Origin: an uncultured Pseudomonadota bacterium
GTDB lineage: Bacteria; Myxococcota_A; UBA796; GCA-2862545
Reading direction: 5' to 3'
Length of the DNA: 64,000 nt
Assembly (NCBI GenBank): GCA_913061235.1
Contig: CAJXTB010000005.1
Coordinates: 1 to 64,000 of the forward strand
Position 1 is the first letter of the stretch. Every line of letters starts with the position of its first letter. The notes beneath the pieces were generated by a model. It was not told where the DNA came from and made no database searches. It saw nothing but the letters and a program-made list of their open reading frames with translations. Made by a program: the position numbers and the translations under genes. Positions 39,260 through 48,178 of this stretch are shown piece by piece.

Positions 39260-42037
39260 CTACTTCTTGGCAGGTGCCTTCTTCTTGGCAGGTGCCTTCT
39301 TCTTGGCAGGTGCCTTCTTCTTAGCAGGCGCCTTCTTCTTGGCAGGTGCCTTCTTCACCGCTGCCTTCTTCTTGGCGGGTGCCTTCTTCTTGGCAGGCGC
39401 CTTCTTCACCGCTGCCTTCTTCTTGGCGGGTGCCTTCTTCTTGGCAGTGCTCTTCCGCTTTGCGGGTGCCTTCTTCTTCGTCGCCTTCTTCTTAGCAGGC
39501 GCCTTCTTTTTCTCTGTCGGCGCTTTCTTGGCGCGCGGCGGGAACTCAAATCCGTGCTTGCCTGTGGGCTTGCGGACAAGACATCCCTTGAATGGACGAC
39601 CGCGACGACTGATGAAGTCGTCGAAGATCTCGGTTTTCGCGGCTTCACCAAAGAACATCAGGGCTTCTTCGCGGCTCATCTCCCGATGGCAGACAATCTT
39701 GGGCAGCGCCGCGCCCTTCTTGATCTCTTTCTTCAGGAGCTTGCGGCTGACGTAGCGCAGGTTGGTCTCAATGATCTCGTCTTCGTCGTCAATGGGGTTC
39801 TTGCACAGAACGCCCATCTCCAACTCTTCAACGTGCTCTGTGGGATTGGTGGGTTTGCCCCACTCAACGTCCACAACCCACCGCTCTTTCTCATCCGAGT
39901 AGACCAAGGACATGTGACCCGAGAGCGACCGGCCCTGACGGTCTACGAAGCCGTCAACCGGGCCGATCTTGCGGTCCTTGACCAGTGCCGCAACAGTAGG
40001 ACGGTCCATGTATTTACCAGCACGGTCCTTCCAGATCATGAACTTGCATTCACTGTCTTTGTCCACGTTGGTACTGCAGGGGTAGCCCCAAGCGGTCTCA
40101 CCAACGGTTCCCTTTCCGCATGCAGGACACACACCCAATGATGGCTCATTGGCGTAGATCTCGTCATGTTCGAAGCTGCTGAGGTTCTTCGTCATGCTCC
40201 GGGTGAACGACGTGAGGCGGTCGAGCAGCTCAGACTTCGGCATCTTGCCCGTCTGGACCTCCGACAACGCAAACTCCCACTCACCCGTCATAGACGGGCT
40301 CGCGAGGTCTGGAACATCCACGCGGTCCAAGACGTCCATCAGACGCATGGCCTTGGCGGTCGGGGCCAGGCGCTTGTCGACGCGACGCGAATATTGCTTG
40401 CGAACAAGGCCTTCAATCGTGTCGGCACGGGTGGCAGGCGTTCCGAGTCCACGCTCGCTCATCGCTTCGCTGTACTCGTTCTCGTCTACCAGCTTGCCAG
40501 CGGTCTCCATGCTGCGCAGGAGCATGGATTCTGTGTAGCGCGGAGGTGGCTTTGTCGCCTTGGCTTCAAGCACAGGCTCGTCTGCGTGAACCTCGATTCC
40601 TGTGGGCTTGAGCTCACCAGGAACGAGTGCCGCGAGGTCTGTTCCGCTTCCGACTTCCCGTCCGAGCGCTTCTTGGAAGCCAGCCACTTCAAGGCTGCGT
40701 GCGGTTGTGCGGAAACGTACCGTCTCGCCCGACATGTCAATATCAACGTAGCGTTCCACATTGGCCCAAACGGCCGGCGGCATGAGGGACGCCAGGAACT
40801 GGCGCAAGATGAGTTCCCAGATGCGTTGGTCGTTCTCGGACAGCTTCGTATCGGGTACTTTTCCGGTCGGAACAATAGCAAAGTGATCGCTGACCTTGGC
40901 GCCGTTGAGCACGATGCCCATGTTCTGCGGCCCTTCGGCGTTGATCTTGGCAACAACCTCGGCCACCTCGGGCACACCTTCGAGACCAATGAGCATATTG
41001 GTCACTGTCTCGGCGTAGTCGTCCGGCAAGTGCCGGCTGTCTGTCCGTGGGTAGGTGATCAGCTTGTAGCCTTCATACAGCCGCTGAGCGGTGTCGAGGG
41101 TACGTTTTGCCGAGTAGCTATGCTTGCTATTGGCGGTGCGCTGCAGAGAGGTCAGGTCGAAGGGCAGCGGCGGCTTCTGCGTGGACTTGCGACGCGTCTC
41201 GCTGGCAACGCCGGTGTCAGCCTGCAGTGCGGCCTCATGGATGGCCGTGGCGCGGGCTTCATCAAAGATGCGCGATGGCGCCTGCTCTTCATCTTCTTCC
41301 GACTTGGTATTGGAGGCGTCCCAGAACTTTCCGGTCCAGCTGTTCAAGCCGTGGCTGAACGGAACATCAATTTCCCAGTATGGGCGTGGGACGTGGGCCA
41401 GAATTTCGCGCTCTCGCATCACGAGCAGAGCCAGCGTTGGCGTCTGCACACGGCCGGCGGACCACGCACCGGTCTCTCCGCGAGACTTGAGGCGCTGGGT
41501 CAAGGCACGCGTGGCGTTCATACCAACGAGCCAGTCGCCTACACTGCGCAGCCATGCGGCATCAGCGAGGTTGTTCAGCTCATCGCCGGGACGCAAGGTC
41601 TTGAAGCCAGTGGTGATGGCGTCTGTGGTCATGGACTGGAGCCACAAGCGCTGACTCGGCTTCTTGTCGAGGCCAGTGAACTCCGCAATGCGGCGGAAGA
41701 TCATCTCTCCCTCTCGCCCAGCATCACAAGCATTGATGATGCCGTCGATGTCCTTGCGCTTGCCAAGCTTCTTGATGAGGTTCAAACGCTTGGTTTGCCC
41801 TTCCTTTGGCTTGATCCTGAACTCTTCCGGGATGATGGGAAGGTTCTTGACCGACCAACTCCGCCACACCTTGTCGTACTCGGCCGGCTCGACCAGTTCG
41901 AGCAGGTGACCGACGGCAAAAGTGACGACGTAGTCTTCACTCTCCAGATATTCATCGTGGTCGTCGAACCCGCCCAATGCGGCGGCAATGTCACGGGCGA
42001 CGCTGGGCTTTTCTGTGATGACGAGTTGCTTTCCCAC
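39260..42037 (-). CDS. topB: DNA topoisomerase III (type IA) with Lys/Ala tail
   Basis: Type IA topoisomerase, 925 residues. The Toprim domain starts at LVITEKPSVARDIA and includes NACDAGREGEMIFR. The active-site tyrosine is in LITYPRTDSRHLP, and GRVQTPTLALLVMRE is a family block. A Zn-ribbon-like C..C pair (CPACGKG) is near 630. The final 80 or so residues are KKAPAK-type repeats, a basic tail like histone H1 that probably binds DNA nonspecifically. The GTG start at 42037 has GGAG upstream. It is divergent from the class II aldolase gene. Confidence 0.93.
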   Translation of the reverse strand: MGKQLVITEKPSVARDIAAALGGFDDHDEYLESEDYVVTFAVGHLLELVEPAEYDKVWRSWSVKNLPIIPEEFRIKPKEGQTKRLNLIKKLGKRKDIDGIINACDAGREGEMIFRRIAEFTGLDKKPSQRLWLQSMTTDAITTGFKTLRPGDELNNLADAAWLRSVGDWLVGMNATRALTQRLKSRGETGAWSAGRVQTPTLALLVMREREILAHVPRPYWEIDVPFSHGLNSWTGKFWDASNTKSEEDEEQAPSRIFDEARATAIHEAALQADTGVASETRRKSTQKPPLPFDLTSLQRTANSKHSYSAKRTLDTAQRLYEGYKLITYPRTDSRHLPDDYAETVTNMLIGLEGVPEVAEVVAKINAEGPQNMGIVLNGAKVSDHFAIVPTGKVPDTKLSENDQRIWELILRQFLASLMPPAVWANVERYVDIDMSGETVRFRTTARSLEVAGFQEALGREVGSGTDLAALVPGELKPTGIEVHADEPVLEAKATKPPPRYTESMLLRSMETAGKLVDENEYSEAMSERGLGTPATRADTIEGLVRKQYSRRVDKRLAPTAKAMRLMDVLDRVDVPDLASPSMTGEWEFALSEVQTGKMPKSELLDRLTSFTRSMTKNLSSFEHDEIYANEPSLGVCPACGKGTVGETAWGYPCSTNVDKDSECKFMIWKDRAGKYMDRPTVAALVKDRKIGPVDGFVDRQGRSLSGHMSLVYSDEKERWVVDVEWGKPTNPTEHVEELEMGVLCKNPIDDEDEIIETNLRYVSRKLLKKEIKKGAALPKIVCHREMSREEALMFFGEAAKTEIFDDFISRRGRPFKGCLVRKPTGKHGFEFPPRAKKAPTEKKKAPAKKKATKKKAPAKRKSTAKKKAPAKKKAAVKKAPAKKKAPAKKKAAVKKAPAKKKAPAKKKAPAKKKAPAKKKAPAKK
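39262..39500 (-). repeat. 18-bp coding repeat (Lys/Ala/Pro tail)
   Basis: Imperfect tandem copies of an 18-base unit, reading TTCTTGGCAGGTGCCTTC on the plus strand, code for (K)KKAPAK repeats at the C-terminus of topoisomerase III. Wobble differences between copies (ggcagg/ggcggg/agcagg) show an older expansion. It is not a CRISPR array. Confidence 0.85.
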
Positions 42038-42144
42038 GTGTACTCCTTGGAGGGTGGGGTCTGACCGAAGGGCAGGCTACATACGCCATCGGTGCCGCCG
42101 GTCAAGCACCCTCCAGCCACAGACCTGCCAAAGACGAGAAGCAC

Positions 42145-42780
42145 TTGCCCCACATAAACGACGTTCGCAGTACATTGTGCCGATTCGCAAATCTGCTTCA
42201 CACTCAGGGCTTGGTTGCTGGGCTCGACGGGAACGTCTCGGCGCGCTTGGAGGACGGCCTGTTTCTCGCGACTCCAACGGCAAGCCACCTAGGGGTGATT
42301 GAACCCCAAGACCTCCTCATCGTAACCCTGGATGGTGAGGTTCAAGGCGATGGACGGGTCACCAGCGAGTGGGCCATGCACGCCGCCTGCTACCGCAATC
42401 GACCGGATATTGGTGCCGTCTTTCATGCCCACCCCATCCATGTTGTCGCGCGTACCCTAGACGGTCGTGAGATGGATCCAGCAGTCTTGCCTGAGGTGCT
42501 GGTATGCGTGGGTCCAGCGCCCATCGTGCCATACGCTACAACGGGCTCGGCCACTCTGGCGGACGCCGTTGGAGAGGCCATCCGCAACGCCGATGCCGCG
42601 ATCTTGGAGCGCCATGGCGCTGTCACCGTCGGCCGCACCGCACAGCAGGCGTGTGCACGAATGGAGGCGCTCGAACATGCCGCAAAGATCTTTGACGCCA
42701 CCGTCCGTCCGCCAACGCCCCTTCCAGCGGACGAACAAGCCCGCCTCGCCGTCATCCGTGACCAACTAGGGAGCGTCTGA
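42145..42780 (+). CDS. Class II aldolase/adducin family protein
   Basis: A 211-residue zinc-dependent aldolase-family enzyme. The N-terminal GLVAGLDGNVSARL is the phosphate-loop block, HAHPIHVVA supplies the two Zn histidines and ERHGAVTVG the third; E in TSEWAMH fits the catalytic acid region. Fuculose- or ribulose-phosphate aldolase and methylthioribulose-phosphate dehydratase are all possible. TTG 42145 is the likely start as it precedes the conserved N-terminal helix. The stop overlaps the phosphopantetheinyl transferase start (TGATG). Confidence 0.85.
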   Translation: MPHINDVRSTLCRFANLLHTQGLVAGLDGNVSARLEDGLFLATPTASHLGVIEPQDLLIVTLDGEVQGDGRVTSEWAMHAACYRNRPDIGAVFHAHPIHVVARTLDGREMDPAVLPEVLVCVGPAPIVPYATTGSATLADAVGEAIRNADAAILERHGAVTVGRTAQQACARMEALEHAAKIFDATVRPPTPLPADEQARLAVIRDQLGSV

Positions 42781-43496
42781 TGTCATTTCAGCTCGCCTTT
42801 CACCATGCCCTTGAGCATGGAGTCGTATCTGGCATTGTTCTCCCCGACTCTCCAGACCCCGTTCCAGAAGCGGTCATTGCACGACTCCATCCTAAGGAGC
42901 GTGAGCATGCACTGACCCTGAAGGCCTACCGGCAAGTCTCCTTTGTGGGTGGACGATTGGCCGCGCGCGCCGCCGCCAACCAGCTCGGTGTGATGTTGGG
43001 AGCCACGCTCCCTGATGAGCGAGGAACTCCAGTCTGGCCCTCGGGCCTCACGGGCTCCATTAGCCACAAGCGCACGCTCGCCGTGGCGTTGATGGCGCGA
43101 GACCGAGGACACCGCCTCGGTGTAGACCTCGAGGTGTATGAGCCTGCGCGCCCAAGTATCGAGTCGCGCGTACTGACCGAGCGTGAGCTGGCTGACATGG
43201 CGGACCTCGAGGGTGACCGGCGATGGATAGCGACGGTTCTTCGCTTCACAATAAAGGAAGCCATCTACAAGGCCGTCGACCCTTATGTCCGCCGTTACGT
43301 TGCCTTTCATGAGGCCGAGGTCAGCCCGGACCGTCGCGGAGCGGCCCACGTTGAGCTCAGCCTGGCAAATGGTGAGGGCCCGTTTCGCGTGGAAGCTCGG
43401 TACGCATGGCTACACGGCCACGTCCTGTCCACAGTGACCATTGCACCCGGTGAACCCGTGCCCGCACCGGATGCCAAGGGCATCGACGCAGACTGA
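42780..43496 (+). CDS. 4'-phosphopantetheinyl transferase (Sfp/EntD-like)
   Basis: Transfers phosphopantetheine from CoA to carrier proteins of fatty acid, polyketide or peptide synthetases. The motifs GSISHKRTLAVALM, LGVDLEVYE (Mg-binding D/E) and RFTIKEAIYKAVDP (P3 motif) are all present in a 238-residue protein, the normal Sfp-type size. No synthetase or carrier protein gene is in the window, so its client is unknown. Translation is coupled to the aldolase gene by TGATG. Confidence 0.92.
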   Translation: MSFQLAFHHALEHGVVSGIVLPDSPDPVPEAVIARLHPKEREHALTLKAYRQVSFVGGRLAARAAANQLGVMLGATLPDERGTPVWPSGLTGSISHKRTLAVALMARDRGHRLGVDLEVYEPARPSIESRVLTERELADMADLEGDRRWIATVLRFTIKEAIYKAVDPYVRRYVAFHEAEVSPDRRGAAHVELSLANGEGPFRVEARYAWLHGHVLSTVTIAPGEPVPAPDAKGIDAD

Positions 43497-43591
43497 AGCC
43501 ACTGTGACGTCATGCTCACGTTGTGGCCTGCTCACCTTGCGTCCCTAGTGCCAAAGCCGCTACCATCGACCGGCCCAAGGAGGCGCCCGAG

Positions 43592-44461
43592 ATGACGGAC
43601 ACTCGTTCCACCAAAGATCTGTTCAAAGCATGGCGCGGCGGTGATGCCGCTGCAGGTCACACCATGGCCCAGCGTTTCGCCGATTGGTACTACGCGATTG
43701 CTACGTCTCGTCTTGGCGAATCTCGTGGTCGTGGCCCATGTGACACCGCGTGTCGTCGCTTTGGTGAGGGCATTGTTCAGGTCACCGAGTCGCGCGCCCT
43801 GGTGAAGTGGGCGCATGACATCGTGGTCCAAGAGCTCCAGTCCGCTGGCGGCGTTGCAAGAGACGGCGATGAGTCGAATGCCTATACGAACAACAGCACT
43901 CCCAAAGCGCTGCTTGCCCGGGCCAAGACAGCACTCCCCACCGAGATTGCAGTCCTAGAAGCAGTCTACGGCGGCACCATGTCGGAAGACGAAGTCGAGG
44001 CTCTGGCAGCTCCGCTTGGCGGCAACCCGATCGGTGTCTTGACCGCACGATACGCGGTGAAGAAGTGGCTCAACATCAATGCCGGTGTGCCGTTCGCTGT
44101 CACACCAGACAACCCCATTCTCGACCGCGCACCACTCCCCCAGTACGAATCCGCTCACATGAACGCGGATGAGGTCATCCAGTTCGAACACTGGATGCTC
44201 ACGGACTTCGACTTGTGCCGGGACATCGCCGAGTTCGCAACCTACTCGGTGGCACTGCGCGGCGGTATTGGCAACGTCAAGGCCGCTCCAGCCAGCACTG
44301 GGCGCAAGAGCTCTACAGTACCAGCCGCAGCACGCCACAGGTCTCCACCAACCACAACGTCCAGTAATGCCACCAAGGGCATCATCATTGCGTTTGCCAT
44401 TCTTGCTGTCGTTGTCACGTTGTTGATGAGCGGAGCGTTCATCTTCTTCAACATGGTTTGA
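43592..44461 (+). CDS. Tail-anchored protein with sigma-like N-terminal segment, unknown
   Basis: A 289-residue protein. The first part (TKDLFKAWRGGDAAAGHTMAQRF) resembles the start of ECF sigma factor region 2, but no region 4 helix-turn-helix is evident. The middle is helical and unrecognised. A Ser/Thr/Pro linker is followed by one C-terminal transmembrane helix (IIIAFAILAVVVTLLMSGAFIF), so it may be held at the membrane facing the cytoplasm. GGAGG eight bases ahead of ATG 43592 sets the start. It is followed 13 bases later by the TPR/zincin-like gene. Confidence 0.65.
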   Translation: MTDTRSTKDLFKAWRGGDAAAGHTMAQRFADWYYAIATSRLGESRGRGPCDTACRRFGEGIVQVTESRALVKWAHDIVVQELQSAGGVARDGDESNAYTNNSTPKALLARAKTALPTEIAVLEAVYGGTMSEDEVEALAAPLGGNPIGVLTARYAVKKWLNINAGVPFAVTPDNPILDRAPLPQYESAHMNADEVIQFEHWMLTDFDLCRDIAEFATYSVALRGGIGNVKAAPASTGRKSSTVPAAARHRSPPTTTSSNATKGIIIAFAILAVVVTLLMSGAFIFFNMV

Positions 44462-44474
44462 GCGAGGCATTGCC

Positions 44475-45329
44475 GTGACTCATGACGATGATGTGGTCGG
44501 GGGCTGGACTCTCGACCCGAAGACACGTGACGCCCTTCAGATGCAACGCGCCAAAGACGCCTACGCCCGTGGTGAGCTGACCACGGTCATGGTGGAGTTA
44601 GAAGAATTGCTGGACCTGCAGCCCACCAATACCGAGGCCTTGGCTCTGCTCGCAGATGCGACAATGGAGACTGGGGACAGCGTTGGTGCCACGCAGATCT
44701 ACGACCACGTGCTCACACTGGTCGACGCGAACGACTCCTTGCTTGCAGCCTTGGGCATCGCACGCTTCGAGGCGTGCGACCTCCACGGTGCCATCAGTGC
44801 GAGCCGCGCAGCTATCCGCCTCGCCCCTGACAATGCAGATGCCCACTACACCTTGGGACTCGCACTTTCCTGGGTTGACATTCGCTCCCAGGAAGCTGTC
44901 CGCGCGTTTTCCGCAGCACACAGCCTCGCCCCTGAGCGCTTCGCCTTTCCGCTCCATGTTGAGGCTTCTGACTGGGAACGGCTGGTCGGAACAGCGGCAT
45001 CTCTACTGGCTGAGGACCTCTTGGCGTTCTGGGACGACATCCCCGTCCGAGTCGAGACGCTACCGTCGCTCGAGGAGCTAACAGCCAGCCCATTGCCTCT
45101 CCCGCCCACCGTTCGCGGCATGTATGTCGGCACCCCGCCGGAGGATGTGGACGACGATGGCGCTCGGCCAGAAGCCCTGCGGCTGTTCGCGACGAACCTG
45201 TCAGGTCTCGGCGATGAAGACCGTATCATCCAGGCTATCGCCGAGGTGTTTGAGGCGGAGGCACTCGACTGGTTGGGCATCCCACCCGAAGAAGACGGGG
45301 CCATGTTCCTCGGGGACGAAGCAAGCTAG
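44475..45329 (+). CDS. TPR protein with degenerate zincin-like domain
   Basis: A 284-residue protein. About 20-155 are TPR units (AYARGELTTVMVELEELL; ADAHYTLGLALSWVD). About 160-284 align by eye with the small zincin metallopeptidase family (DUF1025/PF06262): WERLVGTAASLLAEDL, VRVETLPS, GMYVG and RLFATNL in order, ending in IAEVFEAEALDWLGI where family members have an HExxHH motif. The zinc histidines are missing, so it should be catalytically dead. GTG 44475 has GAGG upstream. Confidence 0.75.
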   Translation: MTHDDDVVGGWTLDPKTRDALQMQRAKDAYARGELTTVMVELEELLDLQPTNTEALALLADATMETGDSVGATQIYDHVLTLVDANDSLLAALGIARFEACDLHGAISASRAAIRLAPDNADAHYTLGLALSWVDIRSQEAVRAFSAAHSLAPERFAFPLHVEASDWERLVGTAASLLAEDLLAFWDDIPVRVETLPSLEELTASPLPLPPTVRGMYVGTPPEDVDDDGARPEALRLFATNLSGLGDEDRIIQAIAEVFEAEALDWLGIPPEEDGAMFLGDEAS

Positions 45330-45343
45330 CGCAGTACTAGCTT
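45323..45343 (+). terminator. Hairpin overlapping the TPR/zincin stop codon
   Basis: AAGCTAG (45323-45329) and CTAGCTT (45337-45343) form a perfect 7-base stem with a 7-base loop that includes the stop codon. No U tract follows. The remaining 100 bases before the LuxR gene show no other clear element. Confidence 0.4.
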
Positions 45344-45443
45344 CGATGAACCGTGCTTTGCGAGCACTCTCCCCCGAACGGGTGATGACGCGGTCCGCCA
45401 ACCGGAGCTACGTCAAGGGTCGTCTCTCGATCCGGACCATTCC

Positions 45444-46415
45444 ATGCTTAGACTCGACTCTCTGGAAAAGGCGGACGCCTCGACCATCCGTCGAGCTGTC
45501 CTGACCGAGTACGTTCGGGTCACCGACTCTGACTACGGCCTGTTCCATGACACTGTTCACGACACCGACCACGGGTGCGTGGTGCTGGGCCAAGTGCTGG
45601 TGAACGGTCCCGAGCCGGTGCGCCGTCACTGGAAGACTCTCGAAGGCACGTCCTACGCCGAGCTAGAGCTAGGTGTTGAACACATCAGCGCAATGGACGC
45701 AGTGACTGCGGTGACGCCGGCGGATCTGTCGAGTCAGTGGGTGGACGCGGTCTGGACTCCGGTAGATGTACACTGTGGACTGCGCATCAATGCACTAGAT
45801 GGCGCGCTCTTTGGAGGCCAGGTCTCCGGCGTGCGGGTGTCATCGCGCTCAGTCTACGGTCGCAGTGAGATTCGTGCAGCGCAGTCGTTTCTACCCCTTG
45901 CGCTGCGTGCTCTACGCATGGCGTGCCGCCTCAGTCGCACTGTAGGCACCGCCGCCTCACAGCTCTTCAAGCCCGACGGCACGCCGTGGATGCGTTCCCA
46001 GACACCGTTTCCTCCTGGCTTGTTGACGCCCGCTCTCACCCAGTGGATTCAGAACGTCTCCCGAGACAACCTCTCTCACGCCACTCTGTTTCTCGACCGC
46101 TATCGCCTGGAAGCGGTCATGCTGTCCGACGCTGACGAACGGGGCGTGCTGGTCATGGTGTGGCCCATGCGGTCGCTGCGCGTACCCAAGGTCCTGATGC
46201 TGACCCCGATGCAGCGCCAAGTCGCCTCGTACGCTGCCTCAGGAGCCACCGTGGGTGAGATTGCTGTGACTCTCGATAGGTCGCCTGACACCGTCAAGTC
46301 GCACCTCAAGGCCCTCTACAAGGAGCTTGGCGTGGCATGCCGAGCAGAGCTTCGAGGCGTCGTCCAGAACTTCCTGAACGCGCCCTTGAGCGCTCCTGCT
46401 ACTCCCACTCAATAG
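45444..46415 (+). CDS. LuxR-type HTH transcriptional regulator
   Basis: A 323-residue regulator. The C-terminal part (about 250-310) is a LuxR/GerE helix-turn-helix: LTPMQRQVASYAASGATVGEIAVTL then RSPDTVKSHLKALYKELGV. The N-terminal 240 residues form an unrecognised ligand- or signal-sensing domain; no receiver aspartate pattern or autoinducer-binding signature is evident. The 3' end overlaps the opposing guaA gene by 17 bases. Target genes are unknown. Confidence 0.88.
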   Translation: MLRLDSLEKADASTIRRAVLTEYVRVTDSDYGLFHDTVHDTDHGCVVLGQVLVNGPEPVRRHWKTLEGTSYAELELGVEHISAMDAVTAVTPADLSSQWVDAVWTPVDVHCGLRINALDGALFGGQVSGVRVSSRSVYGRSEIRAAQSFLPLALRALRMACRLSRTVGTAASQLFKPDGTPWMRSQTPFPPGLLTPALTQWIQNVSRDNLSHATLFLDRYRLEAVMLSDADERGVLVMVWPMRSLRVPKVLMLTPMQRQVASYAASGATVGEIAVTLDRSPDTVKSHLKALYKELGVACRAELRGVVQNFLNAPLSAPATPTQ

Positions 46416-47940
46416 TCGACGGCGGCTTGCTGCTGATGTCGTAGGCAACGCGGTTGATGCCCTTGACCTCGTTGATGATGCGCGAGGACATCTTGCCGAG
46501 TAGCTCGTACGGTAGGTGAACAAAATCCGCCGTCATGCCGTCCGTTGAGTGGACGGCGCGAATGACTGCCACCTCTTCGTAGGTGCGCTCGTCGCCCATT
46601 ACGCCAACGGATTTGACAGGAAGTAAGACCACAAAGCTCTGCCATACCTTACGTCCCCAACCGGCAGCATACAGCTCTTCCCGGAAGATGGCGTCCGCGC
46701 GTCGCAACGTTGCGAGTCGCTCGCGAGACAAGTCACCGAGACAGCGAACCGCTAGGCCTGGGCCCGGAAAGGGTTGCCGGAAGACGCGGTCTTCGGACAG
46801 TCCGAGGGCCAGACCAGCGGCGCGGGCTTCGTCCTTGAACAGCTCGCGCAACGGCTCGACCAGCTCGAACGCCATGTCATCGGGGAGGCCGCCCACATTG
46901 TGATGGGACTTGATGGTGGCAGAGGGGCCGCGCACCGAGACGCTCTCAATGACGTCCGGATACAGTGTGCCCTGGGCGAGAAAGCGTGCATTGGGGAACT
47001 TGCGTGCCTGTTCTTCAAACACCCGAATGAACTTTTCGCCAATGATTCGGCGCTTGGTTTCAGGATCTGTGACGTCAGCGAGGGCGTCGAGGAACAGGTC
47101 TTTGGCGTCGACCACATGCAGGTCGTACTCAACAAATTCGGCTTCGACCGATTCGGCTTCTCCCTCACGGAGCAGGCCATTGTCAACGAAGATGCAATGA
47201 AGTTGGTCTCCGATAGCCTCGTGAAGAAGAGCCGCCACAACGCTGCTGTCGACCCCGCCAGACAGGCCACAGATGACGTGGTCCGAGCCAATACGCTCCT
47301 TGAGAGCACTGACTTGTTCTTCAGCAAAGCGCGCCGGACTCCAGTCTCCGGTGGCTCCACACACGCCTAGAAAGCGCTGGATGAGCTTGTCGCCACCTTC
47401 CGAGTGCGTCACCTCTGGGTGGAACTGTAGACCGAACATGCGCTCGTCTTGTGACGCAATGGCGGCAACAACACCGCTGTCACTGCGTGCGACAACACGG
47501 AAACCTGGCGGCGGTGCATCCACATGGTCGCCGTGGCTCATCCATGCTGTGAACTCGCTCTCGGCGCCGTCGAACAATCGCCCAGGCGACGCGTCAAGCA
47601 CGACCTTCGACCTACCATATTCACGAGATACACCCCGCTCGACTGTGCCGCCGAAGGTGTGTGTGATCAGCTGCATTCCGTAGCAAATACCCAGCAACGG
47701 ACGGCCCGACTGCAGCCAGTCTACGTCGAACGCAGGGGCGTCATCCCCCAGCACACTCGCAGGTCCGCCCGACAGAATGATGCCCACAACATTGGGTGGA
47801 ATGTGCGCGGGAGCGGCGTCTGTGCACGGGCGGATTTCGCAGTACACCTTCGCTTCACGAATGCGCCGTGCAATCAACTGGGTGTACTGTGACCCGAAGT
47901 CGAGAATCCAGACGGTCTGGTGAAGGGGCGAATCAGTCAT
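46399..47940 (-). CDS. guaA: GMP synthase (glutamine-hydrolysing)
   Basis: Converts XMP to GMP with glutamine as nitrogen donor. The N-terminal class I glutamine amidotransferase domain has ILDFGSQYTQLIARRIRE, nucleophile GICYGMQ and FHPEVTH. The ATP pyrophosphatase domain has CGLSGGVDSSVVAALL, and the C-terminal dimerisation domain ends RVAYDISSKPPSTIEWE. The 513 residues match the usual length. It is transcribed alone, away from a 238-base spacer. Confidence 0.97.
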   Translation of the reverse strand: MTDSPLHQTVWILDFGSQYTQLIARRIREAKVYCEIRPCTDAAPAHIPPNVVGIILSGGPASVLGDDAPAFDVDWLQSGRPLLGICYGMQLITHTFGGTVERGVSREYGRSKVVLDASPGRLFDGAESEFTAWMSHGDHVDAPPPGFRVVARSDSGVVAAIASQDERMFGLQFHPEVTHSEGGDKLIQRFLGVCGATGDWSPARFAEEQVSALKERIGSDHVICGLSGGVDSSVVAALLHEAIGDQLHCIFVDNGLLREGEAESVEAEFVEYDLHVVDAKDLFLDALADVTDPETKRRIIGEKFIRVFEEQARKFPNARFLAQGTLYPDVIESVSVRGPSATIKSHHNVGGLPDDMAFELVEPLRELFKDEARAAGLALGLSEDRVFRQPFPGPGLAVRCLGDLSRERLATLRRADAIFREELYAAGWGRKVWQSFVVLLPVKSVGVMGDERTYEEVAVIRAVHSTDGMTADFVHLPYELLGKMSSRIINEVKGINRVAYDISSKPPSTIEWE

Positions 47941-48178
47941 GGCTTACCTGTGCGCTGCGGGATGTGTCGTTCTTGGTGTCGCTGGAGATGGGGCAGCGGA
48001 AATCTTGGTAGCTCGGGCGTTCAGCTGTCAGCCTTCAGCGATCAGAACCCGCTGTCGCGGGCATTGTCCGGCCACCGCGTCGAGGTTCGATACATGCTGG
48101 GCGGTACCGATTTGCCGACGAAATCTGCTCGGATAGCTGAGAGCTCGGCCCGCCACGAACTTACAGCTCACAGCCGCT
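47941..48178. other. Spacer with TCAGC-type motifs and a small hairpin
   Basis: No gene is supported in these 238 bases between guaA and the HhH protein gene. The segment holds TCAGCTGTCAGCCTTCAGCG at 48020-48039, a hairpin CCCGC/GCGGG (48048-48052 and 48057-48061), and related AGCTGAGAGCTC and ACAGCTCACAGC motifs near 48136 and 48164. It includes the guaA promoter by position. Confidence 0.4.

Noticed and set aside
39262-39500. Regular short repeats that could be taken for a CRISPR array
   Set aside because: The 18-base units are continuous, in frame and encode the basic tail of topoisomerase III; there are no spacers or cas genes.
40166-42064. A long open frame on the plus strand, antisense to topoisomerase III (632 codons)
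   Set aside because: It mirrors the codon pattern of topB, has no recognisable domain and no ribosome binding site. Long antisense frames are expected in GC-rich genes.
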